Assembly (NCBI GenBank): GCA_011799875.1
Contig: CM022303.1
Coordinates: forward strand, 730,008,340 to 730,072,339
Length of the DNA stretch: 64,000 nucleotides
Reading direction: 5' to 3'
Source of the DNA: Thinopyrum elongatum
Lineage: Eukaryota > Streptophyta > Magnoliopsida > Poales > Poaceae
Made by a program: the position numbers and the translations under genes. The notes below the pieces were generated by a model. It was given only the letters and a program-made list of their open reading frames with translations, did no database searches and was not told the DNA's origin. Shown piece after piece: positions 1-9,474 of the stretch (the stretch's first letter is position 1; each line of letters begins with the position of its first letter).

Positions 1-358
1 TTATGCCATATTAAATGAATAAACGCATATAATAATAATATATTACTTATTTATTTTCATTGAAATTCAATATATTATTACTTATTTTATTTTGAACTTT
101 TTGTATTATTTTGGATTTTCTAATTTTTTTTGTTTTTTGAGATTTTTTGAATTTTTTGAAATTTTTCATTTTTTGAAGTATTTTTTAGTTTAAATTATCA
201 TTGTTGTTTGTTAATCATTGTTGTTTATTTTAATAATTGTTTGGAATTCAAAAAATTAAATCATGTGACATCAAGACCTAAGGGTTAACAGGATTGATAG
301 CTTACTATTGTCAGAAAAACAACAAGTGCAGACTTGGAAACTAGGGGGAATAAAACCT

Positions 359-418
359 GAAAGTTAAGCGTGCTGGGGCTGGGGTAGTGAGAGGATGGGT
401 GACCGACCTTGAAGTTAG
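359..418 (+). pseudogene. 5S rRNA-derived segment inside the CACTA element
   Basis: About 60 bases match the middle and 3' part of plant 5S rRNA with few changes: AAGTTAAGCGTGCT at 361-374 and AGGATGGGTGACC at 392-404 are near-exact. In the 5S gene these correspond to the A box and C box of the internal RNA polymerase III promoter. The first ~45 bases of 5S rRNA are not recognisable and the 3' end decays, so this is not a functional 5S gene. I recall similar 5S-like stretches in other grass CACTA elements, which would make it a fixed part of the element; this needs a search. Confidence 0.7.
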
Positions 419-556
419 ACGATTTGGTTAGATATTAAATTGTCAAATAATTCAAAGATTTGAAAATCAGAAAAAAAATTAAAAACAAAAAAATAATTCA
501 AAATTTTTTTTTGAAAAAAAATGTTGAATTTTTTTTTAAAAAAAATTCCTTTATTA

Positions 557-716
557 TCGGTTGGTGTTACCAACCGGGACTAAAGGTCCTCCAGCCCCCA
601 CCCAGCCAGCGGCCACGTGGAGGGCCTTTAGTCCCGGTTCGTAATAGAACCGGGACTAAAGGGGGGACCTTTAGTCCCGACCCTTTAGTCCTGGTTCCAG
701 AACCGGGACTAAAGGC
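557..716 (+). repeat. CACTA subterminal palindromes
   Basis: Three hairpins in series. First: GGTTGGT (559-565) pairs with ACCAACC (569-575). Second: CTTTAGTCCCGGTTC (626-640) pairs perfectly over 15 bases with 647-661. Third: 682-697 pairs with 700-715 with one mismatch. In CACTA elements subterminal repeats of this sort are transposase binding sites; that role is inferred here. Confidence 0.75.
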
Positions 717-930
717 CCTCTGGAACCGGGACTAAAGACCCTTTTTCTACTAATGATGCACCCTTACTAAACTTTGAACAAAGTAATAATTACTTTTTGA
801 AAAAAAAATATTTCAAAATTGAACTAACAGGTAAATCATATTTTAATAATCAATACGAAAAAAGGGATTAAATAAACTGTTTTGCTGTCCAAGGACGCTG
901 AGCGCGGCCCATTATTGTTTTTGTTTTCTC

Positions 931-936
931 TATAAA
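931..936 (+). promoter_or_regulatory. Candidate TATA box of the B3-like gene
   Basis: TATAAA in a C/T-rich context, about 30 bases before a plausible transcription start near 965. The leader that would follow runs to a strong splice donor at 1182. Placement is by sequence context only. The stretch 756-930 before it is AT-rich with nothing recognisable. Confidence 0.4.
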
Positions 937-965
937 CTAGTAAAGCGGCCTGTGGCCCGTATTGT

Positions 966-1881
966 TTTATTGGCTTTTTATGTGGTTCTTTGCAAACTAG
1001 ATCCACGCGGGCTTCATTTGTGTGCTTGATAGAGTGGTCGTACCATTTCCCCCCGCCGCCTTCTCACCTCTTCGGTTCTCTTTGGTTGCAGCAAGGGAGA
1101 AACCAGGGAGAGCGTGGAAGGGAGATTGGGGCAACCACCGGCAAAGGATTCATTGCCAGCGACCATCGAAGAACACGTGAGGTGAGTAACGGTAGTGTCC
1201 AATCTTTGACCCCTCTGTCCCTTCTTCTATTCGCGTTTAGGGGGACAGATGGGGGTTTTTAAATCGGAGGTTAAATTGTTAGGGGTTTTTAAATCGGAGG
1301 TTAGATTGGTACACAGTTGAAGGAGATGCAAAGATTGAAGGAGATTTTAATAACGGTGGCTAGTGGAGTGCTGCTTTTATATGGTTTTGAAAACGAGAGA
1401 GTGCAGATGCCTGCAAAGAAACTCTATACTTTCATATATATGTGCAAAAACAGAGTGGGTACCTATGCGAAAATGGGGTGGGTAAAAAAATAATTGTGTT
1501 GATGTTGATAGGATTTTTTTTAGAGACTTCATTTATCTGATATATGCAAAAACAAATACTGTATCAAGCATGTAGTAGTATACCATATATGATTTGTAGG
1601 CCAAATTTGGGATCTTAGGATCCTTATTCATAGATTTGTTGCGACAATATGAATAGTGATTTTACGAGCTAATTTAGTCAGACAATTAGTATGGTTAAGC
1701 ATAATCTATTTTTTCAGAAGCAAGGATAGTGCTATTTATATGATGTTGAAAGTTTTTGCTGTTTTCCTGAGCTCATAGTGTATGACTGTTGGTTATTGTG
1801 TTTAGATGCTTTACAAGCCCCTTTCTTCAGTTCTCAACTTTTTTTTTGTGTGTTTTTCTTCATTTTATTTTGGTTATGCAG
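966..1881 (+). other. Probable 5' UTR exon and first intron of the B3-like gene
   Basis: The stretch to 1181 is GC-richer than its surroundings and ends in AG followed by GTGAGT (1182-1187), a consensus plant donor. The inferred intron is T-rich and ends in TTATGCAG at 1874-1881, directly before the ATG at 1882. A long intron in the 5' UTR is common in plant genes. Short open frames in the leader (e.g. 990-1262) cross the donor and are not considered coding. Confidence 0.4.
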
Positions 1882-2488
1882 ATGGTGTGTATAATCTGTC
1901 GACATTACTGCAACAGGACCGATGCCATTGGTTTGATGTTTACCATCCAGCTAGATGGGGACACTTCAGCAGTGGTATAAACAAGCATGTTAATTTTTGT
2001 TTGTATTATGTTTCTTCCCCTTTACTTTTATGAGCAACAAACATGCAGGAAATAACAGCAGTAACATTTTACATCTGCAGATCGTGCCATGCTACGCAAG
2101 GCACCAGTTCAACGCCATCCCTGGCACCACATTGCTTTTTGAAGCGAGAGGGTGCCACAGGTTTAATTTTGATGTGCACAAAGGAAATTCAAGGACGGTC
2201 ATCGGGGGTGAGAAATGGCTCAGGTTTGTCACAGACTTCAACCTGCGAAAAGGTGACCTGGTCTCCTGCAATTTGACCCGAGACATTCCTAGGGTGTACT
2301 TCTGCAACTTGGCAAGGGCGGACGATCAAAATGAAAAGCATGAAGACCCCCTAGAATCAGCTGTCAGAACAAAGGGAGTTGATCTGACAGAGGAAGAGGA
2401 GCTCAACTTACATGTCCTTGTGGCGATGAAGGAAGGGTATATAGGTGCATTTTTTGTCCACCGCTTCACAAAGTCAAACATAGCATGA
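1882..2488 (+). CDS. B3-like DNA-binding domain protein, first module (exons 1882-1974 and 2081-2488)
   Basis: Two exons join in phase 0: ATG at 1882, donor GTATAA at 1975, acceptor TCTGCAG ending at 2080. The predicted product is about 166 residues. After the splice it carries a B3-like fold signature: VPCYARHQF, then HRFNFDVHKG, then GEKWLRFV and NLRKGDLV, the usual order of a B3 half-barrel in plant transcription factors that bind DNA in the nucleus. An acidic linker (LTEEEELNLH) follows, then FFVHRFTKSNI, which looks like the start of a second B3 module. The frame stops at TGA 2486-2488, ten bases before a strong donor (GTATGT, 2498). The downstream exon 2758-3024 is in the same phase, so the stop is probably a nonsense mutation rather than the family's natural end. 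Family from motif reading, no search done. Confidence 0.6.
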
Positions 2489-2757
2489 AACACAATGGTA
2501 TGTTTTTCTTATTTTTCTATTTTCTATGCAACATCCTTTTGTTCCCGGAGATAAAGATTAATGATATGCTACTGTACCTTAAAATAGTGAACAAACTGAT
2601 GTGTGTTTTGCATATCATTTTGTTGTCCATAGATGTAGCTATACCTTTTTATATTTTTTTTTCTTTTTTCATGCAACTTATAGATGTAGCTGAAGATCCT
2701 TTTCTTTACAGTTCCTTCACATATATGCTTTATCTATTTCTATCATGGTGCATACAG

Positions 2758-3024
2758 AGATTACTGACAAAAGTTGTCGACACCCAAAAGATCACAGGAG
2801 ATGGGCTTGCTAGCATTTGTCTGGGGAAGGACAGTTTCAGGCCGGCCACGTACCACAAGTGGGATGATGGCCGCATCATCATCGGCAAGGGCTGGAGTGA
2901 TTTTGTCGACATTAAAGGGAATATGGTTGGTAAAGCCGTTCTTTTTGTTTGCAAGACCACCACCCGCGACGATCTTCAGATCAAGGTGGTTATCAACATG
3001 CTGACCGTGAAGTTACAAAAGTAG
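2758..3024 (+). pseudogene. Second B3-like module of the same gene, cut off by the upstream TGA
   Basis: This 88-codon open exon follows the acceptor CATACAG at 2751-2757 and ends in TAG at 3022-3024. It encodes a second B3-like half: KITGDGLASICLGKDSFRP, then DGRIIIGKGWSDFV, KGNMVGKAVLF and IKVVINML at the C-terminus. The GW-x-x-F-V core matches the equivalent place in the first module. It joins exon 2081-2497 in phase 0 across a T-rich intron (2498-2757). Only the TGA at 2486 separates the modules, so it would be untranslated unless that stop is read through, edited or skipped by alternative splicing. No independent promoter is visible. Confidence 0.5.
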
Positions 3025-4106
3025 AACTACAAGACATGAGTCTCCTTTTTCCTAGATTTAATGGAAAAACTATCTTGCTACCAGATATGCTTTTATGGGG
3101 TTTTGTTATATACTTCTTTCTGTATGTAACCCCAGTTGAAAACGTACCTGTGATGCTACTTTTCTTTTTGGTGTGTTTATGAAACATCTGAATGAATCTT
3201 TTGGTAAAAATGGCTATGGGTGCATGAATTGGGTCCAGGTTGCAAAGGATGCATTCTGGGGGACTAGGTGGCTAAGCATTTCTTGAAGCCGTGACAACCA
3301 TTTTTTGCTGCAGTGGCAGCATTTTTACACATGACATAAAACGAGGCATGCATTAGCTAGCTTGGGCAACACAGGCACGACTAGTCTGATGAAGTGCCTG
3401 AAGCAGAAAGCATTTAAACAAATTCAACTTATAGGAAATTTGAACTTACAACTTACTATGATATTGTCCACGAACTATTAGCTAGAAAAACACACGCATA
3501 AAAGATTGACTAATTCTTTCTTTTGGATCACCTCGACTGCCTATACTTTCATTGATTTGGTAAGATACTTGTTGCATCAAGGCTTAAATTTCCTTGGGTC
3601 ATGACGAGTCAAAAAATAAGGAATTTTTTTGAGAGTTGGACACACTTTGGTAAACCAAAATAAAGTTATACGGAATGTAGTCATGGAGTGAACCCAATGG
3701 CAAAATTTTCTGGCTCCGCCCCTGATCCCAACTCGCTTCCCTCTCTTCCCCTCCTCCTTTTCTCTTGTAAGAACTGGTGAGGGGTGAGCCCGGCTGGGGA
3801 AAAAAGGAAATAGTGTTTCAGATGTTGCCGCGTACCAGCTATGAGGGGAGGAGAGGCCGGCGTACCAGCTCGCGGTCCGTATGGGTGCTGTCCGGCGATC
3901 TGAAACTTGGAGCGGAGGAGAGTTTGGGATGGAGCACCGCCGTCCACCGCGGTCGCCCGAGCCCGATAGGGTTAGCGGCGGTGCTGCTGCACCGGCTGCC
4001 AGTTTGCTGGGGGACTTTGTTTGGGGGCTGGGCTGGTGTGAGATGCGAACAAGAAGTTTGGCGTAAGATGCAATATGTAACTACTACTCGAGATATCATG
4101 GCACTA
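3025..4106. other. 3' flank of the B3-like gene and unassigned sequence
   Basis: The first ~300 bases are T-rich and probably 3' UTR. From about 3690 to 4060 the composition turns GC-rich with overlapping short open frames on both strands and no recognisable protein motif. This could be an old gene or transposon fragment; I cannot assign it. Confidence 0.4.
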
Positions 4107-4340
4107 CACCACTAGAAAACAGGGCATACGTCCCGGTTCATGCGCCCAGAGGGCCGGCCGGGGCCTCGTGGGCATTGGTCCCGGTTCGTCTGGACCCATT
4201 TGTCCCGGTTCCTGGCACGAACCGGGACCAATGGGCCTCGCTCCTGGCCCACATCCATTGGTCCCGGTTCATGGCTTGAACCAGGACAGAAGGGGGGCCT
4301 TTAGTCCCGGTTCCACGCACGAACCGGGACCAATGAGGTG
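4107..4340 (+). repeat. Left terminal and subterminal repeats of the CACTA element
   Basis: After the terminus, the unit CATTGGTCCCGGTTC and its inverse GAACCGGGACCAATG alternate, for example at 4173-4187, 4218-4232 and 4321-4335. The arrangement mirrors the right end (7622-7846), as expected for transposase binding arrays. Confidence 0.75.
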
Positions 4341-4342
4341 GC

Positions 4343-4350
4343 TATATATA
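4343..4350 (+). promoter_or_regulatory. Candidate TATA box for the CACTA transposase transcript
   Basis: TATATATA directly after the left subterminal repeats, about 110 bases before the transposase reading frame. The position matches promoters in related elements; no other support. Confidence 0.4.
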
Positions 4351-4459
4351 CCCCATCACCTGCGAGCAGAGCACTCCACACTGCTCTGTTTTTTCTGGCC
4401 GGCGAGGGGAGAGCTCTGTGGTGCTCTAGCTCACCTCCTATGCTCCTATAATACCATGG

Positions 4460-6925
4460 TTGAAACGTCTGTTCAGAAACAAAGAGCATGCCAAGTTGAT
4501 GCGATGGCACAGAGAGGACCGTAAGAAAGACGGGAAGTTGAGAGCACCCGATGACGGGTCGCAGTGGAGAAAAATTGAGAGAAAGTACCGGGCTGAGTTT
4601 GCAGGCGACCCAAGGAACGTATGGTTTGGTTTAAGCGCGGATGGCATTAATCCTTTCGGGGAGCAGAGCAGCAATCACAGCACCTGGCCCATGACTCTAT
4701 GTAACTATAACCTTCCTCCTTGGTTGTGCATGAAGCGGAAGTTCATTATGATGCCAGTACTCATCCAAGGCCCTAAGCAACCCGGCAACGACATTGATGT
4801 GTACCTAAGGCCATTAGTTGAAGAACTTTTACAGCTGTGGAATGGAAATGGTGTACGTGTGTGGGATGAGCACAGACAGGAGGAATTTGACATGCATGCG
4901 TTGCTGTTTGTAACCATCAATGATGGGCCTGCTCTCAGTAACCTTTCAGGACAGACAAACAAGGGATACCACGCATGCACGCATTGTTTAGCTGACACCG
5001 AAAGTATATACCTGGACAGATGCAGGAAGAATGTGTACCTAGGGCATCATCGATTTCTTCCGACCAACCATCAATGTCGAAAGAAAGGCAAGCATTTCAA
5101 AGGCGAGGCAGATCACCGGAAGAAGCCCGCCATGCGTACCAGTGATCACGTACTTGCTATGGTCAGTGATTTACACGTAATCTTTGGAAAGGGTCCCGGT
5201 GGATTATCTGTTCCGAATGACGCTGAGGGACGCGCTCCCATGTGGAAGAAGAAATCTATATTTTGGGACCTACCCTACTGGAAAGACCTAGAGGTCCGCT
5301 CTTCAATCGACATGATGCACGTGACAAAGAACCTTTGTGTGAACCTGCTAGGCTTCTTGGGCGTGTATGGAAAGACAAAAGATACACCAGAGGCACGGTA
5401 GGACTTGCAACGTTGGCACGAAAAAGACGGCATGCCTCCAAAGCAGTAAGAAGGTCCTGCCAGCTACGCTCTTACCAAAGAAGAGAAGGAAATCTTCTTT
5501 GAATGCCTGCTCAGTATGAAGGTCTCGTCTGGCTTCTCGTCGAATATAAAGGGAATAATAAATATGGCAGAGAAAAAGTTCCAGAACCTAAAGTCTCATG
5601 ACTGCCACGTGATTATGACCCAACTGCTTCCGGTTGCATTGAGGGGGCTTCTATCGAAAAACGTTCGATTAGCCATTGTGAAGCTATGTGCATTCCTCAA
5701 TGCAATCTCTCATAAGGTGATCGATCCAGAAATCATACCAAGGCTAAGGAGTGATGTGGCGCAATGTCCTGTCAGTTTCGAGCTGGTGTTCCCACCATCC
5801 TTCTTCAATATCATGACGCACGTCCTAGTTCATCTAGTTGACGAGATTGTCGTTCTGGGCCCCGTATTTCTACACAATATGTTCCCCTTTGAGAGGTTCA
5901 TGGGAGTCCTAAAGAAATATGTCCGTAACCGCGCTAGGCCAGAAGGAAGCATCTCCATGGGCCATCAAACAGACGATGTCATTGGGTTTTGTGTTGACTT
6001 CATTCCTGAACTTAAGAAAATTGGTCTCCCTCAATCGCGGTATGAGGGGAGACTGACTTGAAAAGGCACGCTAGGAGGGGACTCAATAATATGTAGGGAC
6101 GGGCATTCTTGGTCTCAAGCACACTACACAGTTCTACAGAACTCTACCTTGGTGACCCCGTATGTCGATGAACACAAGAACATTCTGCGCTCCAAACACC
6201 CGGAGCAGTGTGACGACTGGATTACATGTGAACACATCAGGACTTTCGGCAGTTGGATGGAAACACATCTCAGAGGTGACAACAATGTTTCTGATGAGCT
6301 GTACTCGTTGTCCAGGGGACCATCTTCGACTGTATTGACTTACAAAGGATGTGAGATAAATGGGAATACATTTTACACGATCGCCCAAGATCAAAAGAGC
6401 ACCAACCAAAACAGCGGTGTCCGCTTTGATGCAGCAACCAAGAGGGGAAAGGACACATATTGTGGTTACATAGTGGACATATGGGAACTTGACTACGGAC
6501 ATGATTTTAAGGTCCCTTTGTTTAAGTGCAAATGGGTCAATCTGTCAGGAGGCGGGGTACAGGTAGAGTCACATTACGGAATGACAATAGTGGATCTGAA
6601 CAATCTTGGGTACACAGACGAACCATTCATCCTAGCCAATGATGTGGCGCAGGTTTTCTATGTGAAGGACATGTCTACCAAACCGAGAAAAAGAAAAGAT
6701 AAGGAAGCGAATACATCATACGATGAGCCAAAGCGCCACATAGTTCTTTCAGGGAAAAGAGACATCGTGGGAGTGGAGGGTAAGACAGACATGTCTGAAG
6801 ATTATGAAAAGTTTCATGAAATTCCTCCCTTCAAAGTCAAGGCTGACCCAAGCACCCTGTTAAGCGATGAAGAATATCCATGGTTACGGCGCAATAAGCA
6901 AAGGACACAAGCGAAGAAAAAGTGA
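4460..6925 (+). pseudogene. tnp2: tnp2-family CACTA transposase, 5'-truncated, three nonsense codons
   Basis: One uninterrupted frame of 822 codons contains exactly three internal stops: TAG 5399, TAA 5447 and TGA 6059. There is no frameshift. The first part (4460-5515) is the tnp2 transposase core, with NPFGEQSSNHSTWPM, LPPWLCMKRKFIMMP, ALLFVTINDGPALSNLSGQ, a C-x2-C cysteine pair (HACTHC) and DMMHVTKNLCVNLLG. The second part (5516-6061) matches the domain that follows tnp2 in plant genes (DUF4218 type: HDCHVIMTQLLPVALRG, VHLVDEIVVLGPVFLHNMFP). The third (6149-6925) is the C-terminal DUF4216-type region (VFYVKDMS, ending in a basic tail). Typical tnp2 proteins have another ~250 or more N-terminal residues including a transposase-associated zinc finger, and these are missing. 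Confidence 0.85.
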
Positions 6926-6926
6926 A

Positions 6927-7530
6927 GACAGATGAAGTCAGAAAGGGTTGAAAATTGATGATATGGCTTTGAATGGTTCATTTTGAGCACACAAAAAGTC
7001 TAGAGTTCAAATAAGTTCAAAAAAATGAAATCCCTTTGTAACAGATGAGTTTTTGTCCGAAACCCTGATACTTCGAAAGAGATTGTCCATTTTGTACACG
7101 AAGTGCATCCAGTTTTTGCCGTAACCCTCTCAACGTTTTAGCACATGCTATTTCGGTGAAATGATGATATCATGCCAATTTTCAACCTCTTCAGAGTTCA
7201 TGTGAAGTGCTTTTCAATTTCAGGGTCATTTAGCTCAAAAACAAATCAGTAAATGCATGAAAAATAACAGATGAAGTCAGAAAGGGTTGAAAATTGATGA
7301 TGTGGCTTTGAATGGTTCATTTTGAACACACAAAAAGTCTAGAGTTCAAACAAGTTTAAAAAAATGAAATCCCTTTGTAACAGATGAATTTTTGTCCGAA
7401 ACCCTGATACTTCGAAAGAGACTGTCCATTTTGTACACGAAGTGCATCCAGTTTTTGCCGTAACCCTTTCAACTTTTTAGCACATGCTATGTGGGTGAAA
7501 TGATGATATCTTGCCAATTTTCAACCCCTA
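6927..7530 (+). repeat. 340-bp direct tandem duplication downstream of tnp2
   Basis: ACAGATGAAGTCAGAAAGGG begins at 6927 and again at 7267, a 340-bp period. The second copy is nearly identical but stops near 7528 and runs into an A/C-rich stretch with a run of C residues (7569-7588). It lies in the probable 3' UTR of the transposase gene. Confidence 0.85.
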
Positions 7531-7621
7531 AATATATAAAACCCCTAAATTAACCCTACAAAACCCCCAACCCCCCCCCCCCCCCCCCTTAAAAAAAACA
7601 AAAACCCCAGCTCCTGAGCTG

Positions 7622-7846
7622 CTGACACGTGGATGATCTTTGGTCCCGGTTGGTGTTACCAACCGGGACTAAAGGCCCTCCTCTCTGGGCTCGCCGCAGC
7701 GGCCACGTGGAGCCCCATCTGTCCCGGTTCGTATAAGAACCGAGACTAAAGGTGTTGGGCTTTAGTCCCGACCCTTTAGTTCCAGTTCCCGAACCGGGAC
7801 AAATGGGCCTTATGAACCGGGACAAATGTGCCTTTTTCTACTAGTG
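7622..7846 (+). repeat. Right terminal and subterminal repeats of the CACTA element
   Basis: GTCCCGGTTGGT (7643-7654) forms a perfect 12-base stem with 7658-7669. Further GTCCCGGTTC and inverse units follow at 7721-7750 and 7763-7820, up to the terminus at 7846. The same motif as in the fragment at 557-755 shows that the two CACTA elements belong to related families. Confidence 0.75.
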
Positions 7847-8382
7847 TTAGATGGAGGTGGAACAAGGCATCAGCAATTAATATCCTCCCTACTTGATCGT
7901 GTGCTGATTTGTTGATGCTAGCCCGTATACTACACGTACGTAGCAACCAGATTAGGTTATTAAAACCAAAAGCTTGGAGAAAAGCATGCCACTGATCGCA
8001 AACCTGAGTGCAGATCGAATCTGCACGGCGCATCTCACAGCACATTAGGTTATTATCTTTTCTTGAAACGAACGACACGACCTGTTTTCACATGCATGGG
8101 CCTCCGAGTAAAAGAGATAAGCATGGCGTGAATAGCCAACTACCGGCCGACTTTAACAATTTAGTAAACAATTTTCTTTCGAATAATTGGCACTTTTGTT
8201 GATTCTTCAGATAGTATAAACTAAAGAATTTTAACTTTCGGTCTCTATAAGGTACATACCATTAGAATGAAGAGTGTCATACAAGATCATAGACGACACC
8301 GAGAGACGATATTTGTTAGCGAGGTTCACCCTAAGGCTTACATCTTCAGGTGAACGCTCTGTCGGTTAGGTTCCTTGTGGTA
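7847..8382. other. Intergenic sequence, nothing recognised
   Basis: AT-rich sequence continuing the host DNA interrupted by the CACTA element. No convincing gene, repeat or MITE terminus seen. Confidence 0.4.
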
Positions 8383-9371
8383 TGTTGACATCAGATTTTG
8401 GCATGCCAAAAACACAATTAAGATGGTCTCAAATAAAAAAGATTTCAACATGAAAAGTCTTTGTATCATCGAAACAAATAAGTATGATGTTTGGGTCATC
8501 TCTATCCGAGATCGTATGCAGCCTCGGCAGCCAAAACAGGGCGCTGCACAGGAGCAGTACCAAGATGACTGGACGTCCGGCCCCATGCCGGACAAAAGGG
8601 CCGGACTTCCAGGAAATTGTCCAGGTAATTTCTCAGAGACATCAGAAGGTTGAAAAGACAAAGGGCCGGACATCTAGGTATTGTTTCGCCAAAATTTCAT
8701 GTTTTTTCTGCTGCAGAAGTTAGAAAACGAGCCAAAACACCCTCTATATGACCCCCAATAGAAAAATGTTCAACATAAAAGTTGTTCGCCTCGTCGAAAA
8801 GGATAAAATTTCTTTTGGGGCTATCTCCATCCGAGGTCTTATGCGAATTCTACAGTCCGAAAACTATGCTGTTCTATGCAAAACTGGGCATGGCCGGACT
8901 GTCCAGCCAGCTGTCCGGCCAAGTAGCTAGCCAGACGTCCGGCCTGACGCTCGTGGTGAGTCCATCAAATTTTGACGCTTTGGACAGGAATTGGTGTCCG
9001 GAAGTTCAACCGGCTGATATATGGATGAGAGGTGACGGCTGATTGAACAACTAAATCGATCTATCAATCTACCACTATTATCTTTACCTTTTCATTCTCC
9101 CTCGTTTTTTTTCCTCTCGTTCTTCGTTGTTCTTTGTGTTGCAAGGCAGCGAACCTCGAGGCCCTAGGGGCGATCAGGTCGACCTAGGGTATCCCATAGC
9201 CGCCGCACTCCATGACGGGGTCCCTTCCGTACGTGTGGGGTTTCGGGTCCTCAAAAGACCTCGCCGGCGTGTCTTGTGTATCGTGCTCCCGGCGAGGCTC
9301 CTCCAGCGACGTGTCCTGCGTATCGTGCTCGATGCCGGGGGTATACGGCGACGTGTTCATGTGCGAACACA
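8383..9371 (+). repeat. 5' LTR of copy A
   Basis: Starts TGTTGACATCAGATTTTGGC and ends near ACACA at 9371. The same start occurs at 14698 and 18668. The 5' half is studded with CCGGAC/GTCCGG motifs (8570-8950). A weak TATA-like GATATATGG lies near 9016. Confidence 0.8.
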
Positions 9372-9376
9372 CTTTT

Positions 9377-9394
9377 TGGCGACTCCACTGGGCA
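9377..9394 (+). other. Primer-binding site of copy A
   Basis: TGGCGACTCCACTGGGCA a few bases after the LTR end is the expected form of a tRNA primer site (TGG start). Copy B has TGGTGACTCCGCTGG at 19698. I do not assign the tRNA. Confidence 0.6.
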
Positions 9395-9474
9395 CGAAGC
9401 TTCGAACGGTCCATCGTGATCATTGTGGCTACGAGGAGATCGTCATCAAGAAGATGCGCTCTACAAAGGTAATA

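Larger units (their letters stand above)
1..755 (+). mobile_element. 3' end of a CACTA (DTC) DNA transposon; left part lies outside the window
   Basis: The segment ends with CTTTTTCTACTAATG at 755, the reverse complement of a CACTA-type terminus (CATTAGTAGAAAAAG, where the usual CACTA has become CATTA). Inside the end are several GTCCCGGTT palindromes, the same subterminal motif as in the CACTA element at 4107-7846. An AT-rich, A/T-homopolymer stretch (430-550) and a 5S rRNA-like segment lie further in. No transposase coding is visible, so it is either a non-autonomous element or just the 3' tail of one. The left boundary cannot be set. Confidence 0.7.
4107..7846 (+). mobile_element. CACTA (DTC) DNA transposon with tnp2-type transposase, about 3.7 kb
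   Basis: The left end reads CACCACTAGAAAACAGG from 4107; the right end, reverse complemented from 7846, reads CACTAGTAGAAAAAGG. The flanking triplets are CTA (4104-4106) and TTA (7847-7849), a 3-bp target duplication with one mismatch. GTCCCGGTT subterminal palindromes lie at both ends and the transposase gene lies between. Autonomous tnp2 elements are usually much longer; this copy has lost the 5' part of the transposase gene and seems to lack a second (tnp1-like) gene. It is probably immobile unless helped in trans. Confidence 0.85.

Noticed and set aside
359..418. Functional 5S rRNA gene
   Set aside because: The first third of 5S rRNA is missing and the 3' end is decayed.
990..1262. 90-codon open frame at the start of the B3-like gene
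   Set aside because: It crosses the strong donor at 1182 and has no similarity to B3 proteins; treated as 5' UTR plus intron.
3681..4115. Overlapping open frames on both strands in GC-rich DNA
   Set aside because: No motif, no splice structure and no preferred strand; likely composition-driven.
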